From Hofstenia miamia (Eukaryota; Xenacoelomorpha; Acoela), in NCBI GenBank assembly GCA_004352715.1, contig SCFE01000083.1:472406-507802 (forward strand): a stretch of 35,397 bases of DNA, given 5' to 3'. Shown here piece by piece: positions 19,546-32,002 of the stretch. Within the stretch, counting starts at the first letter, position 1. Each line of letters starts with the position of its first letter. Position numbers and translations under genes: made by a program. The notes under the pieces were generated by a model that worked only from the letters and a program-made list of their open reading frames with translations, was not told where the DNA came from and did no database searches.

Positions 19546-21020
19546 AAGAACATATTTAACACATTGTTATAAACAGTACACTGGATTTATAGCCCAGCTC
19601 ATTTGCACATTGAGTTTTTTCAAGTTGTATAAAAATAAGTAAGCTTACCTTTTATCATTTCATATAAACCATCATAGAGCAATATCATGCATTAATATTT
19701 TTAATGATGCAAACGTAATAAATAATGACGTTTGAATGTAAGGCTCTGAAATGAGTTACAAAACTTAGAAATGAGAACATTTTCACGTCTTATTTTGACT
19801 GTTTATCTTTATTTCATTGGATCAGAGTCTGATCATCAGGCGATTTAAATATGTATGTAGACCATTCTAGAAATATGGAGTGATTTTCAGTCTTCAATAT
19901 AGCAGATAGTTGACAAAATATTATTTGCGTACCATAATTGTGTAAGCCCACTTATTGTTTATTTTATTGTATTGGTTCTGTTATTGTAATTGCTCTTCCG
20001 ATGTACAATATTTTGATTATTATTTGATTTTCATTTATTAATATCTTTTTTATAATTTGAATTTAAGCAAATAGATATTAATTATATCCATTAAGCTATT
20101 ACTTAGATAGCAACTTTTAATTGGAAAATATAAAAATTTTATTGAAATTTATTTTGCTTGTTTCATTGTTATAATAACTTTCGACACAAATGTATTTCTA
20201 TTTACTTACACTCGAATTCGGCTTTTGTAGTAGCTCCAATGGCAAAAAGTGTCATCAGTATGTGGTAATTTTTTCATGCATATCATGTTGCAAATAGAAT
20301 TTTTAATGATCTAGTTATATTTTGCATTGGGGTCAATTTTGATCCCAAATCGTATTGTATGTAATATTTTATGGCATAGTTCGAGTGTTAAAAATAGCAA
20401 ATATATCACCTGACAGTTGTTAGGTAGTAAGAATCTGAAACAAATTTCTTAAGAAAAATTTCAGCATTCAGCAGCAATGGTTCCTTTCCTTCAGGTTTGT
20501 ATGAATTGGGCAGTGCATAAAAATCAAACCAATCACATTTTTAGTCCAATATTGTTATCAATTAATATCCAAACATTCATTTTAAGTAATGGGTTAATAA
20601 ATTTAAGAAAAATATTTTAAAAAATACTATTTGCAAGGTATTTTTTCGAAATCGAAGAAAAGATTTAGTAAGTTTGAATGTATGTCAAGCATTCCAATGT
20701 AAAGAACCACAACACACGTTTTATAAACAGTAAATGTTTATGAATTTCAAATTTCAAAAATAGATTAAAAAGCTTTTAGTCCGGTTGTTTTTGTATTAAA
20801 ATGTCGATTTAAGTTTCTGTGCCCTGACTGTATTTACTTATTGAAAAGCTACTATAAATTTGCAGAATATAAGGGATTCGCTTCATACAATCTCAAACGG
20901 TGCATAAAATCATTTTTTATATTAGTATTTTTTCTCTGGAAACTCTGCATTGCAATATATTGTCTAAACTAATATTACAAAACTAATAGAAAGCAAATTT
21001 TACAAAATTATGAAAAGAAA
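19546..21020. other. Spacer between the convergent genes
   Basis: No gene supported. A short exon-like motif on the minus strand at about 20215-20260 (ATG, 15 codons reading MTLFAIGATTKAEFE, then GTAAGT) has no partner that I could find. The part next to 21021 is the 3' UTR of the FN3 gene; no minus-strand AATAAA was seen in its first 200 bp. Confidence 0.4.
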
Positions 21021-23035
21021 TCATGCATCATTTTCGGAAATAGGTAATTCATTGTTTTCTTCAGCCTGAGGTGTTTCAGCATCAGCCTGAGCGTCTTGAG
21101 TTTCCACATTCTCATTTGCATCTGTGGAAGTTTCATTTGTACTTTGTTCTTCGTTATTGGAAGTATTTTCGGACTCTGCGGGGGCTTCTACTAGGGTTTT
21201 TTCAGCGTTTGCTTCTTCTTTATTAGATTCTGAATTTACGACATTTTCATTCTGAATTACTTCTGATTTTTCCACAGAGGATTCATTTTCTATTGGAGAT
21301 AAATTTTTTGTATTTTCATTTTCAGACGGTTGCACTCCATTTTCTATCTGAGATGACTGATATTCATTATCAACTTGAGATTTCTCAATTTCTGATGTAT
21401 TTATTTGATGATCTGAATCGTTGGATTTCTTAGTATCTTCATTGGAAATGTTTCCATTAATTTCAATTTCTGAATCATTCTTTTTGTAATTTTTCTCAAT
21501 AATTTTACTGTCAATGTCTGCTTCACTAGAAGTATTACTGGGATTTTGTTTTAATTTGTGTTCATTGGAACTCGCTTTCACCCTGTTGGAATTTTTAATA
21601 GAATGAGGCCGCACGGGCTGTACTCCATTATGTAAAGTTCGTCTCTCCTTAGATTTTGCAGAATTCGAATTGTTCTGAATAGTCTTAGGCGAGATCTTTG
21701 CTTTAGTTTTTAAAACAGGGTAGTTAATCTGCACTTTTTTACTCTTTGATGCAGCAGTTCCATTACTCAAAAACATCTAAATAACGAGAAACTTATAATC
21801 TATTAATTTTATAGATGCAATATACGTACGTTTTGAAAACATTTGAATATTTTTGCTTTTACTTTTTCTCAAATATAAATCAGTGTTCATTGACATTCTA
21901 AAATTCGAAGTTTTGATTTAATCCAAGATTTGATGTAGTGTGATTATAGATTCAAATTCATATTGATAAAACTTACTTTTCCATCATTTCTGCCAACTGA
22001 AGCTGACCGAGGTCGCCTTTTTGCAGCTAAATGTACAAATTTGTTATTATCCATTTTAAATATATTTTCAAAATTGCAAAATAAATTTATAAACCTATAA
22101 TATGATCATAGCCAACTATAATTTAGAAAAGATTTAGAAATAATAGACTCAAAAACTGTTTTGACAAAATGAATTTACTTTGACTAATTCTAAAAAAAGA
22201 ATTTTAATAAAAAAATGCATATAAGTTAATAATAAAACTGGTTTGATTTAGCTTAGGTTCGAGCAGAATTAGAAGTTGTAAATTTTACTACGAAAAATGG
22301 TACTTTGAAAATTTAATTATTTTATAGTCATTAAAAAATTTGTGTGCAATTTTAATCCGGTTGTTAAATCAAATCAATCCAGGATGAAAAAGACCTCTAC
22401 TATTAATTAACGTTTATACATATACTATGACAGAGATGTTGCAACATCTAGTTTAACAAAATTGGTGATCAGCAGGTAAATCCAATCGTGCACGCATTTA
22501 TATTTTAGATTATGCCCAAATCATTTGCACATACTAATGCTTTGTAGATTTAGCACTGTTCATGATCAGCTAATCCCTTATATTACATAGTTCCCGATCG
22601 CCCTCACTACCGGCTATAATTTAAACAAGAATACTACAATGAAGGGATACAGCATATTGCTATGTAATTATTTGTTTTACCTATTGCAGACTATTTTCTA
22701 TAACGAAAGTGAGTTAGTCACTTCAGTGTTGGAACCGCGCCTAAATTTTTTGGCAAGAGTACGGCACGAAAATCGCAGTTATGCAAGAGCACTGCACCCC
22801 ACGAAACTTAAAAAATTTCAAGCACAAAGCGGGTACGGCACGAAAATCTATAAATTTTTCGTTTAATTTTCGTTTAATGTATAAGGCATCGTAGATTGAA
22901 TCTATATGAATTAAATGGGATCCCATCCCTATATATATATATANGAAAATCTATAAATTTTTCGTTTAATTTTCGTTTAATGTATAAGGCATCGTAGATT
23001 GAATCTATATGAATTAAATGGGATCCCATCCCTAG

Positions 23036-23081
<46 letters not shown>

Positions 23082-26000
23082 ACACTATGGGATTTGTAAA
23101 TCAATAACCTTTAAAATCTGTTAAGAGATTCGCTTAACAAATGGGTATAATTTTCGAATAATTAACCAATTTCATTAGTTAAGAAGTAATTTCCAGATGG
23201 ATACAGTTATTCGAAGTGCACGAATTTTCCTCTCTATATTACTCTCTTCCTTTAATGCTGAACGAATTTTTTTATTTTTGATTTTTACGAAAATCGGAAA
23301 CCCTTCTCAGTTTCGATGCCATTTTTTCGAGACTTAAAAATATATAATTCCATTCTTGCCTTTCTATTCATTATTCAATGTAGCTTAAAAAAATGTTTTG
23401 CGATCTTAGTCTAGAAAGTTGCTTAACTAGAAGCTATTGAAATTGCTTGAAGAATCACGGTGCTGCTTACTAAATTGAGTGTATTTGCAACAAGAAATCT
23501 CGCGTGTTACAAAGACTATATTGGTGCTCATGCTAATGTTGTTAAGCTGATGTAAATTCATTCAAAAAATATTCTGTTTAAGAGTATGTTCTTCATGCAT
23601 TTTGCGAAAAAAAATGTTAGCCATTCGATTGATTAACAATGTTGCTTACATTTTAACAATTTTTCAGCTAAAATTTCTCGTAAACGTTACTTATATAAAC
23701 CTGGGCGTAAATCAGAGTATTTAACCACTTTAAGCGAAAGCTTCAAAATAAGCGAAAGCTGGGCTGAAAAAGCGTAAGCGGAATAAGTGGTAGAAATATT
23801 AATAAGCGGTCGCTTAAGCAGTATTGAAATAATTTCATACATTGGTAACTGAATAAATCAATTTATTACTAAACTTTTAGTAATTTTACACAATTTTTAT
23901 GATTTTATCAAAATTTCAATCGCCTAAATAGTGTTAGTTTTAAGAATTAATGATTGTTAGTTGAATTTTCTTTGTAAAAATATGCGAATAAGCGAGCGGC
24001 TCATATAAGCCGTCTAAGCGATAAGCGACATTGAAGTAAGGGGCATAACCGATTAACGGTTGAATTATGCGAATTAAATACTCTGGTGTAAATGTCAAGA
24101 TCAATGATTCTTAAGAATAAAATGAAGTACATGTAGCTTGCTTAGATCATATGACATAATATTCAGTATCAATACTTCACATAAAACAATTGATGAGGAA
24201 ACGTTAAAATCTAATGTGTTCATATGTATTAACATAGCTAGTTTCATATGTAAAGAATTGAAAAATGCATTTCTTGGATTATATTCTGTGAACCTATTTT
24301 TTCCTATAGATAGGGCCGGTTATTTCCTCCAATTTATTGACAAATTTATACAAATTACTCATTCGTGAAAAATTCTCTTTGCAATCATTTCAATTGAAAA
24401 TGCAACGCGTTTTCAAAGCTAACATAGTTACCATTTCTAACCAAGAGAAACATATAGACACATGGTGCCATCTACTGTTGTGGTATTGCAGTAATAGCTG
24501 CTGATACATATAAACAATTGTATTAAATGCCAATGAATTAATGACACAATCAGACTAACCCGAGTTATATAATGTTGACGAGCTCACTTATGTGGAAACT
24601 AAATTATGATGTTTATTACAACATCTAGGGTAATATTGGAACAGACACAAAATAGGGGGGCTGTTTGAATGCCAACATTTTTGACAACAAGTTATCTATG
24701 TTCGAATTTCTATACCACACACATCTGCACTTTCTACCTTTAAGTCATACCCATCTCACAACCAAAGCGTGTATGCCTATCTCTTATCCACCTTTACTAT
24801 TCTTACATTTGATACACCAGATTTACATAGCTTAGAAATATAGCACATACCCAATGAAATAGTTTCAGATGCTGTACCGACATCACTGCTGTCTTTTCCT
24901 TTGACAGCAATAACTCTAAACTCAACGTCTTTAGCAGCTTCACCTATTGCTCCAACAACTGTTATGTTATTTCCAACGATAGCCATCTAAATTAAATTAT
25001 TATAATCTTCCATTGCAAAGGAAACATGTACATGTACAAAATATATTAAACATTGAATTTTTCAATTGAAATGCATTTTAAAACGTTAATCAATTCCAAC
25101 GCACGTTGCTATCATCATTACTAATTGTAAATAATCAAAAATGTTTTGTCGTTTAATTAAATATTAAATAGTCCTTGTGAATTTTAAATGTATGTGCTAT
25201 AATGCAATGAGAATATTGTTTTTTAATTATTTATTCTGATGTAGTTAATGTAGCTAATGTAGCTATATTATTATTATTCGGAATGTAACCTGTGTGTATT
25301 TACGCCAGGTGCTCCATTCACTGTTATTAGATTTCGGTTTACTTCGCATTTCTAACGAGTACTTTAGTCCCAAATGCTCCTTTCTTTCATCCCATGTTAC
25401 ACAAATTATATCACCTTTAACTGTAACTTGTGGCTGATTTGGAGAATTTAACCATTTTTTACGAACTAAAATGCAATTGATAAATGTTCACTACTTAAGG
25501 ATTTTTATTACAACAGTTTATTTATCATATCTATAAATACAACTTCCATAGTTTCTATTAGATACGATTATTTTTAATTTGATTTTTAAGGTTCTAATTA
25601 AAAATTGACATTAAATGCCGAATTAAACCGACCTGATTTTGCCTAGTGGATGAATTTATTTCTTAACATAGAAATGTTACCTGGTGTTGTGCATGGCTTC
25701 GGTGCTAAAAAACGATGTGTTACTATGAATTGAAATTACCTGTAAATAATTTATTTACCAATATTACGCAGAAATTAGTGTGTTATTTTTACATGCTAAA
25801 GATCAAGCATGTCTTGTTTTCGCAATCAGTTAACATAGATACCTGCCAATGTACTTAAAACTCTAAAAATTTTTGATTAATTGGTTAACTTTACAAAATT
25901 GGTTAAATGTTTTTTTCTTTTACCAACACGAGTAAGTTGTTTTCCTAACGCGGTTCAATTTTAACTCACGGTATTCCCTTAACGGCGTATATAAGCAAAT

Positions 26001-29000
26001 TATGTTAGCATCGCTTGAGGAGAAAAACTTGTACATGTACAAATTCCATAAGTTTTCGACTTTTTCTTCTATAAAGTGTGGTATTTCGATTAGAGTTCTG
26101 TGGTACCACAAAGATCTTCTCTTGGTCCCATACAGTACCATACCCTTCAAAATTTTCCAGTGCCGGTACGTCTCAGTACCGTAAATCCTATTACCAGTAC
26201 GGTACCTCAAAACGTTAAAAAAATGCAAGAAAACTCAAAGTAATCCATCAATTTTCAAAACAAAAATTCATTAACATGGTCAGGCTCTAGGCATGTTCTT
26301 CGATCCATTATTGTTAGCTCAAATGGCTAAATGATCGCTCTTACAGAGGTTCAGAGGCCAAATAAGATCGAATAACTGAAGTCCCGGTACTGCTAAGAAT
26401 TTTTAAGTATAGTGCCGATCCCGTACGGTATCGTTAACCGTATCATATTTCTTAACTGACAAGACCAGTACAAACAATATGACCTGAACAATACCGGTAG
26501 CGCAAACCTCTAATTTCGATACTAACTATGATTATGCCTTTTATTGTTTATTTTCGACTAATATTTTACGACTATGTCTACTGCATGGAAGCGTTTCGCA
26601 TAGTTTGTTTTCTTCATGCATTCATTTCGACAATATTTTTAACCTCCAAGTATACTGGTTTTTTAGCCCAATGAGTCAAAACCATCAAATTAATTTGAAG
26701 CTCTAGAGATTCTGTCTTAAATTTTAATACCCCTAATTGATTCTATTCGACGCTTGCCATTAACATATTTTTGCAATTGTAATTTTACCCTTAATTGATA
26801 TGGAATAAATTGTTCAAGCTTTAATATGCTGTAATTTAATGATGTTTTATCCGAAGAATTTTATAAAATCTGACGGTTTCTTCAAAAAAATTAAACCTCT
26901 GAAAACACTACAGGATATAGAGTTGTCTGCCTTTTAATTATCGCCTTGAGTTCTCATCAGGTTTCTAGGCGCGCCTAAGCGGGGTTTTTGTGGTCTATTT
27001 ACAGAAAACAATATATTAGTTGTTGCCGCTTTAGTCCGCAATGTTATCTGAACAAAAATTTACGAGAAAAATTTGAAAATTCCTACAAAAATCTTATTTT
27101 TCATTAAAAAAGCAAATGTTTCCATGTACTTCAGCACTGGAATAATTTTTGGCACAAATGTTTTGCATTATTTGAGAGCGCCTGACACATAGATGTGTCC
27201 ATATCAACATGACTTCCATATTTCTCAACAGCCTTGGATAAAATTGTTCGAAAATGTAGACAATGTGGCAGGGACGCAACTAGGTTCGAATTTTAGAGGG
27301 GGCAATGAATCAACATAACTATTCAAACATGTTACGTACGCATGCCTTTCGTCGACTAAAGCGGAAACGGAAAATGTCATCAGTTATTTTTCAGAAAGAT
27401 GGGGCTTCAATGGAACAATAAGGTTTCATTTCATTGAAGTCGAGCTTTTACTATGTTGATATTTTAAGCATATAATTCAGGTTACTTATAATTAACCCCT
27501 ACATTATTGTTTTCTTTTTAAGCTAAATGCCAATGTTAATGAAATGGCACTACAAAAATATTAGTGAGCAATATAGAACAGGAGGATGCTGCAATTCTTC
27601 CATTTGAAATTGCGCTAGGAAACAAAATATTCATAGCAGTTTTTTGTGCTATCAGCAATTACAAGACACTAGTCAATAAAATTATCAGATATTTTAAATT
27701 ATGAACTGATAAACTTGACGTTGTGGCGAAGGAATATAAGTGATATTCGAAAAGACTCTTAACATCTGCACGAACAAAGCTCTCTCTGGTATGAAGCAGA
27801 AACATGATTGCATTCAGAACATCAGAAATTTCCAGAATTGGTAATGATAAACGCAGTTTTATCCAGGCCTTGATCATCATAAAGTACTGGATTTTAATTG
27901 TAGAGCAAACAAATATTTTAAATAATTAGATTTTATGTTATATTGTTACATACATTATTTATATTTTATTAAATATATACGGTAAATATTACAATGCTAC
28001 AATAAATTTCATTTATTTGCTGATGATTTCAATCTCATTTCAAATATATGAGAATGTTGCTCTATAAAGGGCATCTCATATAGTTGAATCTCAGTCACTT
28101 TTATGACGATCTCTAATCAAATAAAAATTTAGAAGGATCGCGTGCCCCCCTTGGTGGCGCCCCTGCAATACGGTTTACTGCTTTAAAGTTAGGGCTCTTC
28201 GAGTACACCAAATTTGAGTCGAGTTCGAATACTCGAAACCTAAAATCTCAATTCGACATTTCAAGTACTCGAAACCAACTCGATCTTAGCGTGAATGGCA
28301 TTGTTTTTCTGAAATTTTTGCCTATTATGTAGAACAAGCCATCAGCCTTTCACTATTTATCTCAAATGTAGGCAATCAGGCTTGGCTTGTCTCATTTAAT
28401 TTAGCATGTTGCATTTCTGTCGTACATTTATATAGGGTAGCACTGTTGTATATAATATAGCTTAGTCTAACGATAAAATTAAATATAATTGTAACTCGTA
28501 AATCGTCCATAGTTATACAGTGACGCCACTGGTTCGAATGTTTCGGCTCAGACTTGTCAACGAGTCGAGCTTCTAACGAGCCGAGTCGAGCCGAGATTGA
28601 GCAGAGGGTTGAATATACAAAGAACCCAAAACGGGCCTTTTAAACAAAGGAAATTTATAATAATGTTTGTTAATTTAATGTGCAGATTTTTTTATTTTTT
28701 TACTCAATATGCCTTTCTTATAATCTTATTTTATAAATGTTTATTAAATAATTATAGGAAGAGCTATGTAAAAAATTCTAAGGGAGCAATATTTTGAGAA
28801 ATTTATGAAGCTGAAACGAACCTCATTGAAAGATTTTATGTGGCGAGTAGTGTTCTGCGGTCAAAGCAATTTTCTTGGTCGTAACCGGCCGTGCAGAATA
28901 AATTTTGACCTTAGCCGGCCATTAGCTTTTGCTGCTGTAGTTGGGGGTTCTTACTACTACTAAGTGAAAATTTTCAATGGAACAAAGCATGCTTATAGTG

Positions 29001-30558
29001 CGAACAATTAAAGAAAATGGTCAAAGCGACTGCTTAAAAAACAAAAAAACAAATAACAATCATGGAAATATATTGTTCATCGTATTGTTAAGAAATGAAT
29101 CTTAGCCGGGATTTTGGCCGTAAGACAAAACACTAGTGGCGAGCCTAGCAGAGCTTAGAAACTGCGGCTCGTTGACAAGTCTGCTTAGGTTACAGTTAAC
29201 ATAGCAGCATATATTCCAGTATTTTGCTTAAAATAAATTATCGTCAGAAAGCTTTGATAATTTCAACAACATGCTACACTCCTAAATCAATAGAAGTTGT
29301 TGTGTAAGAGTTAAATTTGCAATATGACATACACACTTAAATTTACCAGCAGCTGTAAGAAACAAGGAATTTAAATTGCAACTGCCTTTAAATGACATAC
29401 AAAACTATAAACTTAAGTTCAAAAAAATGTTTAATCTTACAACTTAAAATTTAATAAAAATATATTTAGTTATTTTCTAGAAAATACTTCAAACTTCAGG
29501 TAAATTATTGATTTTCATTTTTTCTGAATTTGTATCACATTATTATTTGATTTTAACTGATGAGAATTGAAAAGATGAGGGACTTTTAATTTCCAATTAG
29601 GACAGAGTTTTCCCAACTCATCTCAGTAGCACAACGTTAGTACATACGTTTTGGTACATGATCTCAAAGATCCAAAATCATTGGCCACCTTATTACAGAT
29701 ACAACTTGTACGCTAATGCTGAAATCATTTTGAAGAAACGTATCATGATCATGCCACATCTAAAGACAGTAATTGGCATATTCAGCGATTAAGCTTTTGA
29801 AAAATAGGTACATTAAAATAAACATAATTTATTTGGTTTGTAAAAAAATTTATAAAATATAATGATCAAGATTTTTTATTGATTTTTTGGTAGTACATTG
29901 GGTTGTGTATTCAAGATATATTCGTAGGTATTGCGAGTATTCAATTTTGTATTCTGTGATTTTTTATTAAAAACAACCATTTCCTACAACTGGAAGGGCT
30001 TTCTAAAGTCTCCATTTATTTAACAATAAGGAAATTCTGATTCTATTACTCGAAATTTAGAAATGTTTGTGTGTTGACAACTATAAATAATATCTATTCT
30101 AAGGGAATCAAAAAACACACATCGCGTAGCTCGATTTATCTGTCTAATAACACAAGGTTATTAGCCTTAGTTAATGCAAAAATTATTCTTCTTTCTTATA
30201 AAAAAATATTTGACTTACATTTATTAAAACCAAAAATGAATTTTAAGCAATAAAATTACCTTAGATTATTCTATATTTACAGCCGCAAAACCATAAATTT
30301 TGATTACATTTTTTGATTTTTACTTTTCTGTACAGTGTTTCACTTTTATTATGAATTTCTTATAATTACCAAAAAAATTGATCGCAATTTTACGTGTGAA
30401 ACAAACACTGAGATATATTTGAAAGCGATTAGATGCCAGCTAAATTATTGATGAAAATTTCAGCTTTGTTTCCGCACATATTGCGAGAATAATTTTTGCT
30501 TTAAATATTAAATTAACTTACGGGCTGAAGCTCTTGCAATGAGGTTGATGTTTGCCAT
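21021..30558 (-). CDS. Fibronectin type III domain protein with acidic tail, 392 residues, six exons
   Basis: Exons in reading order: 30558-30522, 25704-25681, 25465-25290, 24986-24851, 22026-21977 and 21776-21021 (TGA). All introns are GT..AG with phases 1, 1, 0, 1, 0; the CDS sums to 1179 nt with no internal stop. The protein starts MANINLIARASAPPKPCTTP, then one fibronectin type III domain (residues ~30-125) split between exons 3 and 4: IICVTWDE (B-strand W), LKYSLEMRSK, WSTWRKYTQ, VEFRVIAVKG (F strand). A basic linker AKRRPRSASVGRNDGK and a K/S/N-rich part follow, then ~150 residues rich in E, N, S, D and Q ending ELPISENDA. No signal peptide or membrane segment, so probably intracellular. 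I do not recognise an orthologue. Exon 1 is the least certain: 4.8 kb away, supported by ATG, GTAAGT and phase. Confidence 0.72.
22842..23034. repeat. 90-bp perfect duplication around a single n (likely assembly artefact)
   Basis: Bases 22842-22931 and 22945-23034 are identical; between them are a short TA run and the n at 22944. The TA microsatellite after the second copy probably blocked contig joining. It lies in an intron. Confidence 0.8.
23037..23083. repeat. (TA)n microsatellite
   Basis: TA dinucleotides with one TTTA interruption, right after the duplicated segment. Confidence 0.9.
23713..24085. mobile_element. hAT-type MITE, 373 bp, in an FN3 gene intron
   Basis: Left end CAGAGTATTTAACCAC, right end (reverse complement) CAGAGTATTTAATTCGC: a 12-bp perfect terminal inverted repeat. 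The flanks GCGTAAAT (23705-23712) and GTGTAAAT (24086-24093) match at 7 of 8 positions, as an aged 8-bp hAT duplication. Subterminal zones repeat AATAAGCG/ATAAGCGA on both sides, plausible transposase binding sites. No ORF. Confidence 0.7.
24094..24850. other. FN3 gene intron 4, part next to exon 4: no feature seen
   Basis: AT-rich, non-coding. Short ORFs here have no recognisable domain. Confidence 0.45.
25705..27268. other. FN3 gene intron 1, part holding a GTACCG-rich repeat
   Basis: Mostly featureless AT-rich sequence. The exception is about 26097-26513, listed separately. Confidence 0.4.
26097..26513. repeat. Unclassified element rich in GTACCG/CGGTAC words
   Basis: Many copies of CGGTAC, GTACCG and variants (GTGCCGGTACG, CAGTACCG, CCAGTACGGTACC, TCCCGGTACTG, CCGTACGGTATCG, AATACCGGTAG) lie in two clusters, 26097-26215 and 26380-26513, in DNA that is otherwise CG-poor. 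Such subterminal repeats are typical of hAT-type elements, but no clean ends or target duplication were found. The 102-residue minus ORF (RYRTGNRIYGTETYRHW) is just a translation of this repeat. Confidence 0.45.
27269..28165. mobile_element. hAT-type element remnant, 897 bp, in an FN3 gene intron
   Basis: Left end CAGGGACGCAACTAGG, right end (reverse complement) CAGGGGCGCCACCAAGG; CAGGGGCG.. is a common hAT terminus. Flanks CAATGTGG (27261-27268) and CAATACGG (28166-28173) match at 6 of 8 positions. Near the left end a + strand stretch reads LKRKRKMSSVIFQKDGAS (about 27357-27410), which vaguely resembles the start of BED/TTF-type hAT transposases. A 73-residue minus ORF (27659-27880) is unidentified. 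Confidence 0.55.
28174..28548. repeat. TCGAGTACTCGAA-rich stretch, probable hAT end
   Basis: Begins TAGGGCTCTTCGAGTACACC and repeats TTCGAATACTCGAAACC and CAAGTACTCGAAACC up to ~28280. TAGGGCTGTTCGAGTA-type ends belong to hAT elements, but the matching right end was not seen. The rest, to 28548, shows nothing. Confidence 0.35.
28549..29183. mobile_element. hAT-type MITE (outer), 635 bp, hosting a nested MITE
   Basis: The terminal inverted repeats are CAGACTTGTCAACGAGTCG on the left and, as reverse complement of the right end, CAGACTTGTCAACGAGCCG: 18 of 19 identical. GAGCCGAGTCGAGCCGAG subterminal words follow on the left and GCTCTGCTAGGCTCGCC on the right. The target duplication is not clear (TTTCGGCT against CTTAGGTT). 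No transposase. Confidence 0.7.
28848..29135. mobile_element. Nested hAT-type MITE, 288 bp, perfect 8-bp duplication GTGGCGAG
   Basis: Flanked by GTGGCGAG on both sides (28840-28847 and 29136-29143), a perfect 8-bp target duplication. Ends TAGTGTTCTG on the left and TAGTGTTTTG on the right (reverse complement). GCCGGCC/GGCCG words are subterminal on both sides. It inserted into the GGCGAG-type subterminal region of the outer element, so it is the younger of the two. Confidence 0.8.
29184..30521. other. FN3 gene intron 1, part next to exon 1: no feature seen
   Basis: AT-rich, non-coding, no repeat recognised. Confidence 0.45.
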
Positions 30559-32002
30559 AATCACAACATGGAATTAGCAGGCACTCCACTATAATTTAGG
30601 AAACTAATATCTCACATGCAACATGTGTTATAATTCAGTCTTACTTCATCCCCATACTAACATTTGCGCAAAACCTGTGTGTGTTTAGCCGATTAATTCT
30701 GTCACAGCGGTACAGTCGAATATAAGACAATATAACACATTCCCGCTTTAGCCTCCTTTTGTTGTTAGCGCGTACTTTTGGTTCTATTGAATTCGAATGG
30801 TACCTGCGGAAAATGAAGCTATTCCGACAGATGCTTAAATTTCGCTAACAAAGTATAAGAGGCATCAAATTTTAATTTATCATCAAAAGAGTGGTGCATA
30901 AATTTTCCAAAATTTAATTAGTGTGTATTTATTATTAATACTCTAAACACTCATTCACAAATATTTTTAATTTAGCTGAATGGGAAATTGTTGTTCAACA
31001 CACACCCTAAGCTAAGAGGCTACAGTTATGCACGTTTCTTTTTCATATTAATTACCACCATGATTTCACCATATATTTTTACACTTTATTTGCAACATTA
31101 ATTAACTTCAGAAAATTGTCAATTGTTTTAAGTATTTGACTAAACGTTAAAAATTAAATGGTTGTTCCAACTTAATGGTGAGATTAATAATATTTTGATA
31201 TTAAATATAGAAGTCCTATTCAAGCAGATAAGCAGAAAATTCCAGGTAAATATAAAATGCCTTTTATTAGCAATTAGTAGTATTTTTAATTTTTAAACTT
31301 TTATTTGATGAACATGAAGATCATTATTACCAAGAAAATATGTCCAAAACCACAAATTCCTCAAAAACAATAAATTTTACTACATTTAAGAAAAAGGCTT
31401 TGTTTGTAGTTGTGCCCGTGTACAATATATCCAAGTATACCTGACAGCTCCATTATTCTCCCCTTCAGATACAATCAACCATAGTGAATCAATAGTGTTG
31501 GGAGATCAATGTTAATGCACCAGAGCTCGGATTTTCCTCCTAAATGAATATTTTTTTTGCAACGGTTACCTATTTTATATTTCAACCATTTTTGTTTTTA
31601 ACGCATTTTCTAAATAATTTCTGTGTGCAAAATGTCTACATTTGCTACTTCTAAGATATATTTGTTCCCTCCATGATTTCGCATTAGTCATTATTAAGAA
31701 ATGAATTCAAACATTAATAATGATTTTTTCACTTGTAGAGGTAAACGATTGACAGATCAAGTAACCAAAGCTCTAGTGTTTTACCAAGTGTTTGATAAAT
31801 TAAAGTAAAGGAAGTCATCAAAATTTTTGCTGTTATTTTTATTGATATTATTGGCAGTGATCTTTTATGCTGAAGCTAGTTGCACGATTAAAGGAAATTT
31901 TTGTGAAGACAGCAAGGAATGCTGCTCAGGGATGCGCCCCATATTTGGAAATTTGTGTTTTTAATGACCGAATTGCAAACCTACGAATAAAGCATTATTT
32001 TG
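30559..32002. other. Upstream of the FN3 gene: no gene seen
   Basis: The part next to 30558 should hold the FN3 gene 5' UTR and promoter; no convincing core promoter element can be picked out in such AT-rich DNA. No ORF or repeat supported. Confidence 0.4.

Larger units (their letters stand above)
22027..23712. other. FN3 gene intron 4, distal part
   Basis: No coding stretch supported. It holds the 90-bp duplication around the n at 22944, a long TA microsatellite (about 23037-23083), and twice the word GGTACGGCACGAAAATC or AGTACGGCACGAAAATC (about 22758 and 22832), which hints at an unclassified repeat with CAGTGTTGGAACCGCGCC near 22720. Confidence 0.4.

Noticed and set aside
25920-26228. 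102-residue ORF RYRTGNRIYGTETYRHW...
   Set aside because: Translation of a GTACCG-rich DNA repeat, not a protein family.
27275-27295. GGTTCGAAT as a tRNA T-loop
   Set aside because: No acceptor stem or anticodon arm around it; it is part of the hAT left end.
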